A DNA stretch of 64,000 bases from Streptomyces sp. YIM 130001 (GTDB taxonomy: Bacteria > Actinomycetota > Actinomycetes > Streptomycetales > Streptomycetaceae). The translations under genes and the position numbers were made by a program. Of the stretch, positions 24,035-31,897 are shown in pieces (position 1 is the first letter of the stretch; the number at the start of each line of letters is the position of its first letter). The notes beneath the pieces are model-generated. The model had not been told where the DNA came from, ran no database searches, and saw only the letters and a program-made list of their open reading frames with translations. Where the stretch lies: positions 186,001-250,000 of the forward strand of contig NZ_KZ984553.1 of NCBI RefSeq assembly GCF_003574445.1, in the 5' to 3' direction.

Positions 24035-25699
24035 ATGAGCAGGCCGGTACTCGAGGACGCGGCGCGTGCGGCGCTGCGGCGGGGCGTCGACGCGGTGGCG
24101 GACGCCGCAGGAATCACGCTGGGCCCGGGTGGGCGTGACGCGGTGATCGGCGGCCCGTCCGGGGCTCCGCCCGTGGTCACCCGTGACGGCGCCACGGTCG
24201 CGGACGCGGTGCGGCTCGCCGATCCGTACGCCGGGATGGGCGCCTGCCTGGTCAGAGAGGCGGCGGCGCACACCCGGAGCGTCGCCGGGGACGGGACCAC
24301 CACCACGGTGGTGCTGGCGCAGGCGGTGTACGCCGCCGGGCTGCGCGCCGTGGTCGCGGGGGCCGGTCCCATCGGTGTCAGGTACGGCATCGAGACCGCC
24401 GCGGCGGCGGTGGTCGACCGTCTCACAGGGACGGCCCGGCCGGTGACGGGTGAGCGAGAGGCGGTACGGGCCGCGAGCGCGGCTGCCGGTGACCGGGAGC
24501 TCGGCGAGCTGGTCGGGCGGGTCCTCGCCAAGACCGGGCCGGCCGGTGTGATCACGGTGGAGGAGGCTCATGTCCCGGACGTCGAGGCCGAGTTCGTGGA
24601 GGGGATGCGGCTCGACAAGGGCCTGCTGAGCCCCTTCATGGTCACGCACCCGCAGCAGGCGAAGGCGGTGCTCGAGGATGCGTACGTTCTCCTGCACCAC
24701 GGCAGGATCGTCTCAGCGGACCAACTCCTGCCGGTCCTGGAGCGGGTGGCGCCGACCGGCCGGCCGCTGTTGGTCGTCGCGGACAGCCTGGAGCCGGGTG
24801 CGCTGTCGCTGCTGGTGATGAACCGGCTGCGCGGCACGCTGCTCTGCTCCGCCGTGGCCGCGCCCGCGCTCGGCGCGCGCAGGCTGGAGCGTCTGGAGGA
24901 TCTGGCCGTGCTGACCGGAGGGCAGGTGGTGGCGCCGGAGAAGGGGCTGACGCTCGCGCTGACCGGCTTGGAGGACCTGGGACGGGCGGCACGCGTGGTG
25001 GTCACGTCGGACTCCACGACGGTGATCGGCGGCATGGGTTCCGCCGCGTCCGTACGCCGGCGGAGCGCGTATCTGGCCGGCGCCGTGGCGGCGGCCCGGT
25101 CCGCGGACGACCGGGAGGTACTGGCCGGGCGGCTGGCCGGCCTCACCGGCGGTGTGTGCGTCGTCCGGGTCGGCGGGCAGACGGATCCGGAGCGGGCCGA
25201 ACGGATGCGACGGGTCACGGGCGCGGTGGCCGCGACGCGGGCCGCGATGGAGGAGGGCGTCCTGCCGGGCGGCGGGGCGGCCCTGGTGCACGCGGCCGGT
25301 CTCCTCGACGACGGGCTCGGGCTCACCGGTGACGAACGGGCCGGCGTGCTGGCGCTGCGGGCCGCGCTGTCGGCGCCGCTGCGGCGCATCGCGCGCAACG
25401 CGGGCGAGGACGGCGAACACGTGGTGGCGCGGGTGGCCGCGGAGTCCCGGGGCTGGAACGCATCGACCGGCCGTTACGGAGACCTGCTCGCCGACGGAGT
25501 CCTCGACCCGGTCCGGGTCACGCGCACGGCCCTGGAGAGCGCCGTGTCGGTGGCGGGTCTGCTGCTCACCGCAGGGGGCCTCGTCGCCGATGCCCGCCCG
25601 CGTGACGAGGCCTCGGTCAGCTGGCGGCGCCGCGGTCACGGGCACCATCACGCATCCGGCGCCGGCCACTCCCACGGACACACCCACGGCCCCGGATGA
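24035..25699 (+). CDS. divergent GroEL (Cpn60) paralogue with His-rich tail
   Basis: A 554-residue chaperonin-60. TLGPGGR (28-34), the DG of VTRDGATVAD (D51, equal to GroEL D52) and AGDGTTTTVVLAQ (D86, equal to GroEL D87) mark the nucleotide pocket. In the last helix region GroEL has D-A-L-H-A-T-R-A-A with D398, needed for ATP hydrolysis; here it reads TGAVAATRAAMEEGVLPGGG, with G396 at that place. The apical domain is poorly conserved. The tail GHGHHHASGAGHSHGHTHGP replaces the GGM repeats; His-rich tails are known from mycobacterial GroEL1. No groES is nearby. Placed at the end of a catabolic operon, it may serve its exported enzymes. It probably binds but barely hydrolyses ATP. Confidence 0.85.
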   Translation: MSRPVLEDAARAALRRGVDAVADAAGITLGPGGRDAVIGGPSGAPPVVTRDGATVADAVRLADPYAGMGACLVREAAAHTRSVAGDGTTTTVVLAQAVYAAGLRAVVAGAGPIGVRYGIETAAAAVVDRLTGTARPVTGEREAVRAASAAAGDRELGELVGRVLAKTGPAGVITVEEAHVPDVEAEFVEGMRLDKGLLSPFMVTHPQQAKAVLEDAYVLLHHGRIVSADQLLPVLERVAPTGRPLLVVADSLEPGALSLLVMNRLRGTLLCSAVAAPALGARRLERLEDLAVLTGGQVVAPEKGLTLALTGLEDLGRAARVVVTSDSTTVIGGMGSAASVRRRSAYLAGAVAAARSADDREVLAGRLAGLTGGVCVVRVGGQTDPERAERMRRVTGAVAATRAAMEEGVLPGGGAALVHAAGLLDDGLGLTGDERAGVLALRAALSAPLRRIARNAGEDGEHVVARVAAESRGWNASTGRYGDLLADGVLDPVRVTRTALESAVSVAGLLLTAGGLVADARPRDEASVSWRRRGHGHHHASGAGHSHGHTHGPG

Positions 25700-25727
25700 C
25701 AGGCAACCGTCCGCCGGGAAAGCAGCT

Positions 25728-25738
25728 ATTCGGGATCC
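25728..25738 (-). promoter_or_regulatory. variant of the locus operator before the first LysR gene
   Basis: ATTCGGGATCC on the plus strand reads GGATCCCGAAT on the minus strand, close to GATA-N2-CGAAT but one base shorter. It lies about 70 bases upstream of the LysR start, where an autoregulatory site would be expected. Confidence 0.3.
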
Positions 25739-25805
25739 GGATGGGCGCCCAACGATTGGCAGGGCGGGGCTTGTCGGCCCGATGGCCGCAGGATAGACGA
25801 GAAAG

Positions 25806-26768
25806 ATGCTGCAAACCGACCTGCGTCTCGAATGGTTTGTCTCCTTCCTCAGCGTCATCGACACCGGCAGTTTCAGCGCCGCCGCCCGAGCGATCCACGG
25901 CTCTCAGCCCCGCGTGAGCATGCATGTCGCCGCCCTCGAACGTGAGGCGGGCGTACCGCTCTTCGACCGTGACCGGCGCCCGGTGTCGCTCACCGAGGCG
26001 GGGGTGACCCTGGCCGAGCACGCCCGCATCATGCTGCGCCAACTGGAGGGCGCGGAAGAGGCCATGGCCGCCCACCGGGGCGTGGCACGCGGGGTGGTCA
26101 CGCTCGGCAGTTACCCCAGCGCAGGTGTGGCGTTCGTGCCCGGGCTCCTTGCCCGTATGGCACGCAACCGCCCGGCCATCAAGGTGATCCTGGTGGAGCG
26201 TTCGACGCTGGAGCTGGACGGGGCGATCGCCACCGGTGAGGTGGACATCTGTCTGCGCCCGATGACCCCTCCGCTCGGCTCCTCCGTGGAATGCCTGCCG
26301 CTGTGGCACGAGTCGCTGATCGTGGTGCACCGGCCCGATCACCCCCTGGCCGCGCTGCCCGAACCGCTGCCTGTGACGGAGGTGGCGGAGCATCCACTCA
26401 TCACGATCGGCCGGCTCGGCTCGCCGGACACCATGGGCTTCGAGACCTACAAGGCGTTCCGTGAACGCGGCTACGAGCCCAACGTGGTGCAGGCCACCAA
26501 CCAGCCGCAGACGCTGATCTCCCTGGTCCGCAGCGGCCTCGGTATCGGTGTCACCAACATGCTCGCCGTGTCCACCGCCGATGCCCACGGGGTCGTGGCG
26601 CGCAGACTCGACGTGCCCTGCGGCCGACGGGTCGGGGTGCACTGGAGCGCGACCGGCCCGCTGACCCCGGCGGCCCGCACTCTGCTCCGCGAGATCGAGG
26701 CGTCCGGCGTACCGTCCGGAACCCGCAGGATCGCTCCGAGAAATACCCGGGCACAGCAACGCCGCTGA
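25806..26768 (+). CDS. LysR-family transcriptional regulator, first
   Basis: A 320-residue LysR-type regulator. The winged helix-turn-helix occupies residues 1-65 (FLSVIDTGSFSAAARAIHGS, then QPRVSMHVAALEREAGVPLF), followed by a linker helix and a periplasmic-binding-like effector domain (about 90-300). Fragments such as QATNQPQTLISLVRSGLGIG are shared with the second LysR protein downstream (FQTNQPQTLASMVRGGLGVG), so the two form a related pair. It probably responds to a sugar-acid intermediate and acts on the flanking operons. It is transcribed in the same direction as both. Confidence 0.9.
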   Translation: MLQTDLRLEWFVSFLSVIDTGSFSAAARAIHGSQPRVSMHVAALEREAGVPLFDRDRRPVSLTEAGVTLAEHARIMLRQLEGAEEAMAAHRGVARGVVTLGSYPSAGVAFVPGLLARMARNRPAIKVILVERSTLELDGAIATGEVDICLRPMTPPLGSSVECLPLWHESLIVVHRPDHPLAALPEPLPVTEVAEHPLITIGRLGSPDTMGFETYKAFRERGYEPNVVQATNQPQTLISLVRSGLGIGVTNMLAVSTADAHGVVARRLDVPCGRRVGVHWSATGPLTPAARTLLREIEASGVPSGTRRIAPRNTRAQQRR

Positions 26769-26791
26769 AACACCGCGGCCTTTCCCGGACC

Positions 26792-26815
26792 ATTCGACAA
26801 TCGAATTCGGGTATC
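26792..26815. promoter_or_regulatory. operator-like site before the second RraA-type gene
   Basis: A perfect inverted repeat ATTCG-N5-CGAAT (26792-26806) overlaps ATTCGGGTATC (26805-26815), which on the minus strand is GATACCCGAAT, an exact GATA-N2-CGAAT. It lies about 110 bases before the start of the membrane-anchored RraA-like gene, the same distance as the copy before the first RraA gene. Confidence 0.5.
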
Positions 26816-26923
26816 AGGAAGCCGCTCTTCACGCCTCCTGGCGGCGTCTCTATCGTTTCGGTCGTTCCCGTGCGCTCCGCGTCTTTCGCGCACTCCGTCC
26901 AGTACGGCCGAGGAGGAACTGCC

Positions 26924-27985
26924 ATGAAGAAAAGCAGATCCCGTGTCTCCCTAGCGGTCGGTATTTCCGTCCTGCTGACCGGAGGTCTCGGGATCACCGC
27001 TTTCACTCTGAACGAGCCGGCGGCGAACGAACCGTCGACGGCCCGGATGCCGAAGGAGCGTGCCGCGGTCGCCGACCGGGGCCCTGCGCAGCAGCGAGCC
27101 GCACAGTCCGAGGTCAACCCCGTCGCATCGAAGGCGCAGGTGACGGCCATGACCGCGGACTGGAAGGGGGCACGCCTCCCCGACGGCCGCCCGAAGGTGT
27201 CCGACGACATCCTGAAGCGCATGAAGGTCGTCTCGACCGAACAGGCCTGGGGATTTCTCGACGGCAAGGGATATCGCAACCAGTTCGCCGGCGAGTGGAA
27301 GACGATCCACTCCGACAAGGCCGTCATCGGACGGGCTCTCACCGCCCAGTTCATGCCGAGCAATCCGGCACTCGAGAAGAGAATGACCGACGCCGGGCAC
27401 GCGGCCGGCCATGACGGCCAGATGAACACCTGGCCGATCGAGATGCTCGAGAAGCGCGACGTGTATGTCGCCGACGGATTCGGAAAGGTCAAGGACGGCA
27501 CCCTCATCGGCGGGAATCTGGGCAGCGAGATCCACGCCAGAACCGGCACCGGAGTCGTCTTCGACGGCACGGTGCGCGACCTGGAAGAGCTGTCCGAGAT
27601 CAAGGGATTCAACGCCTTCGTACGCGGTTTCCACCCGTCGTACATCAAGGACGAGATGCTGACCGGCGCCAACACCACCATCCGGATCGGCGAGGCCGTG
27701 GTCATGCCCGGCGACATCGTGCTCGCCAAGCAGGAGGGCGTGGTCTTCATCCCGGCACAGCTGGCCGGGGATCTGGTCGAGGACGCCGAAGTGACCCTGC
27801 TCCACGACCTGTTCACCAAGGCGCGGCTCGCCGACGGCACCTACACCGCCGGGGAGCTCGACAAGGGATGGGACGACCTCGACCAGAAGATCAGGGACGA
27901 CTTCGTCGGCTGGCTGAAGGAGAAGAAGGACGATCTGCCCGTGCCGCCCGAGCGGGTCCAGGAAATCATCGACGGTTCGAAATGA
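26924..27985 (+). CDS. membrane-anchored RraA-like protein
   Basis: A 353-residue protein. An N-terminal basic stretch and one hydrophobic segment (about 8-28, VSLAVGISVLLTGGLGITAF) without a clear signal-peptidase site are followed by a charged linker and an RraA-type domain (about 85-290). Conserved features are LIGGNLGSEIHARTGTGVVF and DGTVRDLEEL, holding the Arg-Asp pair of the aldolase family. A C-terminal helical extension (about 290-353) is extra. The domain would face outside the cytoplasm, unusual for this normally soluble family. Strong AGGAGG site and ATG at 26924. The next gene, 30 bases on, encodes an exported sugar-acid dehydratase-like enzyme, so cleavage or processing outside the membrane is plausible. 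Confidence 0.8.
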   Translation: MKKSRSRVSLAVGISVLLTGGLGITAFTLNEPAANEPSTARMPKERAAVADRGPAQQRAAQSEVNPVASKAQVTAMTADWKGARLPDGRPKVSDDILKRMKVVSTEQAWGFLDGKGYRNQFAGEWKTIHSDKAVIGRALTAQFMPSNPALEKRMTDAGHAAGHDGQMNTWPIEMLEKRDVYVADGFGKVKDGTLIGGNLGSEIHARTGTGVVFDGTVRDLEELSEIKGFNAFVRGFHPSYIKDEMLTGANTTIRIGEAVVMPGDIVLAKQEGVVFIPAQLAGDLVEDAEVTLLHDLFTKARLADGTYTAGELDKGWDDLDQKIRDDFVGWLKEKKDDLPVPPERVQEIIDGSK

Positions 27986-28015
27986 TCCCGGACCCACCGG
28001 AGTCAGGAGAAAGCC

Positions 28016-29455
28016 ATGCGCGATGAGGCACACAGCGCCGAGGTGACGGACGCCCCCGAAGACCGGCCGTCGCGGCTCGGCAGGCGCGCGATGCTGGGAC
28101 TCTCGGCCGCCGGCCTCGGCGGACTGAGCCTGGGCGCTCTGGCGTTCCGGCCGGTCGAGGACCAGGTCGACTACCTCACCCAGAAGGTGAGCCGGGCGTC
28201 GAAGCCCTCCCAGCTCAAGATCACGGACATGCGGGTGGCGGTACTCAAGGGCGTTCCGTTCACCAGTCCTGTCGTCCGGATCTCCACGAACCAGGGCATC
28301 AGCGGATACGGCGAGGTGCGCGACGACGCGGACAAACGCTACGCACTCGAGCTCAAGAACCGCCTCGTGGGCCAGAATCCGTGCAACGTCGAGAAACTCT
28401 TCAAGCGGATCAAGCAGTTCGGCAACCACGGCCGCAGGGGCGGCGGAGTCTCCGGCGTCGAGATGGCGCTCTGGGACCTGGCCGGCAAGGCGTACGGAGT
28501 GCCCGTCTTCCAGATGCTCGGCGGTGCCTACCGGCGCAAGATCCGTCTCTACACCGACACGACGGAGTCCGAGGACCCCAAGGAGTACGCGAGCCGCATG
28601 AAGGACCGCGTCGACAAGGGCTTCACGTTCCTCAAGATGGACCTGGGCATCGAACTCATAGCGAAGAAGCCGGGCACGATCGTCGGCAAGGGCCTCTGGA
28701 AGGGCAATCTGGAGCAGTACGACGAGACTCCCGGTGGCTACGGCCAGACCGAGCACAACTTCACCATGGTCCAAGTCACGGACAAGGGCATCGACTTGAT
28801 GGCGGAGTACGTGGAAGCCGTGCGGGACGCGGTCGGCTACGACATCCCGCTCGGCATGGACCACACCGGCCACTTCGACGTGAACACGGCGATCCGGCTC
28901 GCCCGCCGCTTCGAGAAGTACAACCTCGCGTGGATGGAAGACCTGGTGCCCTGGCAGTACACCGACGACTGGAAGGAGATCACCGCGGCCATCAATGTGC
29001 CGACCATGACCGGCGAGGACATCTACGGTCTCGAGGCCTTCCGGAAACTGTGTGACGCGGACGCCGTCGACATCATCCAGCCCGACCCCGCCACCGCGGG
29101 CGGGATCCTGGAGACCAAGCGCATCGGCGACTACGCCAGGGAGAAGGGCAAGCCGATGCCGCTCCACTACGCGGGTTCCCCGGTCGGTGCGATGGCGTCC
29201 GCGCATATCGCGGCGGCCAGCGAGAACTTCATCGCGCTCGAGTACCACGCGACGGACGTGCCGTTCTGGAACGACCTGGTCGATCAGGACGAGCCGCTGA
29301 TGGAGAAGGGCTGGTACCACCTCACCGACAAGCCGGGGCTGGGCATCGAGATGGACGAGAAGGAGATGGAGAAGCATCTTGCCGATGGCGAGAAGCTGTT
29401 CGCCCCCACTCCCGAATGGGACAAGAAGGTCACCCACGACCGGACCTGGAGCTGA
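28016..29455 (+). CDS. Tat-exported enolase-superfamily sugar-acid dehydratase-like protein
   Basis: A 479-residue member of the mandelate racemase/muconate lactonizing group. A twin-arginine start (GRRAMLG, 22-28) precedes a hydrophobic glycine/leucine run to about residue 44. The barrel shows K207 and D209 (LKMDLG), the metal ligands D282 (GMDHTGH), E308 (WMEDL) and E334 (TGEDIYG), and H384 (LHYAGSP). This layout suits dehydratases of aldonic acids such as galactonate or gluconate, though racemases share it. A K-x-D instead of K-x-K on the second strand makes the exact reaction uncertain. GGAG site and ATG 28016. It forms a two-gene unit with the anchored RraA-like protein. Confidence 0.82.
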   Translation: MRDEAHSAEVTDAPEDRPSRLGRRAMLGLSAAGLGGLSLGALAFRPVEDQVDYLTQKVSRASKPSQLKITDMRVAVLKGVPFTSPVVRISTNQGISGYGEVRDDADKRYALELKNRLVGQNPCNVEKLFKRIKQFGNHGRRGGGVSGVEMALWDLAGKAYGVPVFQMLGGAYRRKIRLYTDTTESEDPKEYASRMKDRVDKGFTFLKMDLGIELIAKKPGTIVGKGLWKGNLEQYDETPGGYGQTEHNFTMVQVTDKGIDLMAEYVEAVRDAVGYDIPLGMDHTGHFDVNTAIRLARRFEKYNLAWMEDLVPWQYTDDWKEITAAINVPTMTGEDIYGLEAFRKLCDADAVDIIQPDPATAGGILETKRIGDYAREKGKPMPLHYAGSPVGAMASAHIAAASENFIALEYHATDVPFWNDLVDQDEPLMEKGWYHLTDKPGLGIEMDEKEMEKHLADGEKLFAPTPEWDKKVTHDRTWS

Positions 29456-29674
29456 CAGGAGGCGGGCCCTGCGCACACGGTGCAGCGCCCGCCCCGTCCG
29501 TCTCGTCCCGCCTCCCCGTCCGGGGAGTGGGACGGCTGTGCGGACACCCTTGTCGAGCGGGAGCACCACGAGTATTTCAGTAATCAACATCACGGACGGA
29601 CGGCCCGCAGCCGACGGCTCCCTCGGGCAGTCGGTCGACAGACTGTCGGTCGAGGGACAGCTCAGGAGGCCGGT

Positions 29675-30736
29675 TTGGACTTCTCCAGCGTCTACAACTA
29701 CCGACTCGACTGGATCGCCAGCTTCGTCGCAGTCGCCCAGAAGGGCGGATTCTCCGCCGCGGCCAAGGCGCTCTACCGCTCCCAGCCCCGGGTGAGCAGC
29801 CACATCGGGGAACTCGAACACGTCCTGGGGGCCCGGCTTTTCGACCGTTCCGTGCAGCCGGTGGCGCTGACTCCGGAGGGCCGGGCCCTGCTGCCGCACG
29901 CCGAGGAGGTCCTGTTCAGGATCGACGCCTTCTCCGATGTCGCGGAGGGCGCGGACGGGGTGGTGCGCGGCGAGGTGCGCATCGGCATGTATCCCAGCGC
30001 CGCCGCCTTCCTGTATCCGCCGCTGGTGCGGCAGCTGCGCCGGCAGGCCCCGACCGTGGGCGCCACTCTGCGCGAAGGGGCGACGCTGTCGCTCGAGAGT
30101 CTGCTCAACTCGGGAGAGATCGACCTGGCGATACGGCCGGTGCTGCCACTGGTGAAGGACGACCGGCTGGTGAGCACCTGGCTGTGGAGCGAGCCACTCG
30201 TGGCGGTGGTTCCGACGGGGCATCCGCTCGCCGGGAGTTCGTCGGTGACGCTCCAGCAGATCGCCCCGTTCCCCGTCATCACGGTCGGCGAGCCCACGGA
30301 GGAGTCGCCGCGCCACTTCGAGACCGATCTGGCGCTCGCCGAGTCGGGTGTCCGCCCGGTGGTCGCGTTCCAGACCAACCAGCCCCAGACGCTGGCCTCG
30401 ATGGTGCGCGGCGGTCTCGGAGTCGGGATCACCAACGCGCTGGCCATGCTGACGGCCAACTGCGACGGCGTACGCCTGATCCGGGTCGCCTCCGGCCACG
30501 TCAGCAGGCACGTGGCCCTGTGGTGGCGGGGCGACCGGGCAGGGTCGGCCGCCGTCGACCTGGTGCGGGAAGTGATCGGCGCACTCCCCACGCCGCGGAT
30601 GCAGTCCATCGACGACCCCGACAGCACCCGCCCGGACCCGCCCTGCTCCCGCGAACGGGCCTCCGCCGCCGACCCCGCGGCCCGAACTCCCGAGGAACAC
30701 AGCGGAGTCACGGGGACGAGTCACCCGCGACCGTGA
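29675..30736 (+). CDS. LysR-family transcriptional regulator, second
   Basis: A 353-residue LysR-type regulator. The helix-turn-helix (FVAVAQKGGFSAAAKALYRS then QPRVSSHIGELEHVLGARLF) is followed by an effector-binding domain to about residue 300 and a proline-rich, disordered tail of about 50 residues. I chose the TTG at 29675, five bases after a perfect AGGAGG; upstream in-frame extensions have no family similarity. It resembles the first LysR gene of the locus. It lies 219 bases after the dehydratase gene and converges with the aldo/keto reductase gene 26 bases away. Its likely targets are the two sugar-acid operons. Confidence 0.9.
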   Translation: MDFSSVYNYRLDWIASFVAVAQKGGFSAAAKALYRSQPRVSSHIGELEHVLGARLFDRSVQPVALTPEGRALLPHAEEVLFRIDAFSDVAEGADGVVRGEVRIGMYPSAAAFLYPPLVRQLRRQAPTVGATLREGATLSLESLLNSGEIDLAIRPVLPLVKDDRLVSTWLWSEPLVAVVPTGHPLAGSSSVTLQQIAPFPVITVGEPTEESPRHFETDLALAESGVRPVVAFQTNQPQTLASMVRGGLGVGITNALAMLTANCDGVRLIRVASGHVSRHVALWWRGDRAGSAAVDLVREVIGALPTPRMQSIDDPDSTRPDPPCSRERASAADPAARTPEEHSGVTGTSHPRP

Positions 30737-30762
30737 GGTGCCGGCCCGCCGGTGACGGCGCC

Positions 30763-31731
30763 TCACCCTCCGCCCGGTCGCCCGAGCGCCTCCCACAACT
30801 CCTCGGGCACCGGGCACCGGGCGAGTCGAGCGGCCGACTCGACCCTGCCGGGACGGCTGACACCCACCACGGTCGAGGCGATCCGCGGATCACGGGTGGA
30901 GAACTGCAGCGCCGCGGCGGCCGGCGGGACGCCGTACTGCTTGCAGATGTCCCTGGCCTCTCGCGCCCGTCGCACGGTCGCCTCGTCGCCGCCGTGCCGG
31001 CCCGGGCCCTTCGCGAGGATCCCGCCTGCGAACGGCCCTGCGTTGAGGACGGCGAGGCCGGCCCGGTGTGCCGCTTCGATCAGCTGGTCCGCGGACCGGT
31101 CGAGGAGCGTCCATCGGTGGTGGACGAGCAGCACCTCGAAGAGCCCGGTCGCCACGAACCTGGCCAGCGGCCCGACGGCTCCGCCCGCCAGACCGATGTG
31201 CGCCGCCAGGCCCTCGTCGCGCATTCTGACCAGTTCCCTGACCGGCCCGCCCGGTGCCATCGCATCGGCGAAGGCGAGATGCTCGGGGCCGTGCAGATAG
31301 ACGAGCTTCACCCGGTCGACGCCCAGCCGTTCCAGGCTCCCCTCGAGCGTGCGCCGCACCTGCGCGGCGGAGTAGTCGCCGGTGAGCGCGTCCCGGTCCA
31401 CCTTGGTCGACAGTACGAAGCCGTCCGGGAGCCCGCCGGACTGCGCGAGCGCGACGCCGATGCGCCGTTCGCCCGCCCCGTCGCCGTACGCCGCCGACGT
31501 GTCGAGGCAGCCGAGGGGGCTGCGCAGGATCTCCCGCACGGTCCGTACGGCGCGCGTCGCGTCGACGTCGTAGCCGAAGACGGCCGGCATCCCCGCCAGC
31601 GGACCGCCGCCGAAGGACACCGCCGGGACGCGAAGGCCGGTCCCGCCCAGGCGTGTGCCGGCGCCCGTCCTCACCGCACCACCGCGAGCCGCGGTACGCG
31701 ACCCCGCTCGTGCCACCCTTGCCCGATCCAC
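30763..31731 (-). CDS. aldo/keto reductase, D-threo-aldose dehydrogenase-like
   Basis: A 322-residue aldo/keto reductase. The catalytic tetrad is readable: D and Y in CLDTSAAYGDGAGERRIG, K in FVLSTKVDRDAL and H in VKLVYLHGPEHL. The start of the barrel, TRLGGTGLRVPAVSFGGGPL, is as in L-fucose/D-threo-aldose 1-dehydrogenases, which oxidise free sugars to lactones. That step would feed aldonic acids to the dehydratases of the locus. The GTG at 31731 has no good ribosome site, and a GTG about 20 codons later is possible. It converges on the second LysR gene and has a loose copy of the locus operator upstream. Confidence 0.85.
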   Translation of the reverse strand: MDRARVARAGSRTAARGGAVRTGAGTRLGGTGLRVPAVSFGGGPLAGMPAVFGYDVDATRAVRTVREILRSPLGCLDTSAAYGDGAGERRIGVALAQSGGLPDGFVLSTKVDRDALTGDYSAAQVRRTLEGSLERLGVDRVKLVYLHGPEHLAFADAMAPGGPVRELVRMRDEGLAAHIGLAGGAVGPLARFVATGLFEVLLVHHRWTLLDRSADQLIEAAHRAGLAVLNAGPFAGGILAKGPGRHGGDEATVRRAREARDICKQYGVPPAAAALQFSTRDPRIASTVVGVSRPGRVESAARLARCPVPEELWEALGRPGGG

Positions 31732-31820
31732 TCCATCGCACCCTCCCCGGTCCTGTGACCCAGAGGTTCCGACGGAACGCGCCGCGCTGTCGCCCGTTAT
31801 CGGAGCAGCGGATGGCGGCT

Positions 31821-31831
31821 ATTCGCGGCTC
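31821..31831 (-). promoter_or_regulatory. loose copy of the locus operator before the aldo/keto reductase
   Basis: ATTCGCGGCTC reads GAGCCGCGAAT on the minus strand, matching GATA-N2-CGAAT at seven of nine fixed positions. It is about 90 bases upstream of the aldo/keto reductase start. Weak alone. Confidence 0.25.
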
Positions 31832-31897
31832 GCCGGTGCGGTGACCGCTGCCGTGATGCGCACGAGGATCGACGACCCCGCCCCTGGCCGACGGGGC

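Noticed and set aside
29480..29674. Longer N-terminus for the second LysR protein
   Set aside because: The extension has no LysR similarity, while the TTG at 29675 has a perfect AGGAGG five bases upstream and gives a normal LysR start.
26951..30817. Very long open frame on the minus strand opposite the dehydratase and LysR genes
   Set aside because: It is the antisense of well-supported plus-strand genes with catalytic motifs, and its translation (Val/Gly/Asp/Arg-rich, no family) is what high-GC codon usage gives on the opposite strand. The same applies to long antisense frames under the subtilase, Pnkp, GH87 and SPFH genes.
15572..31731. Specialised-metabolite gene cluster
   Set aside because: No polyketide, peptide synthetase, terpene or RiPP core genes are present; the enzymes fit sugar-acid catabolism.
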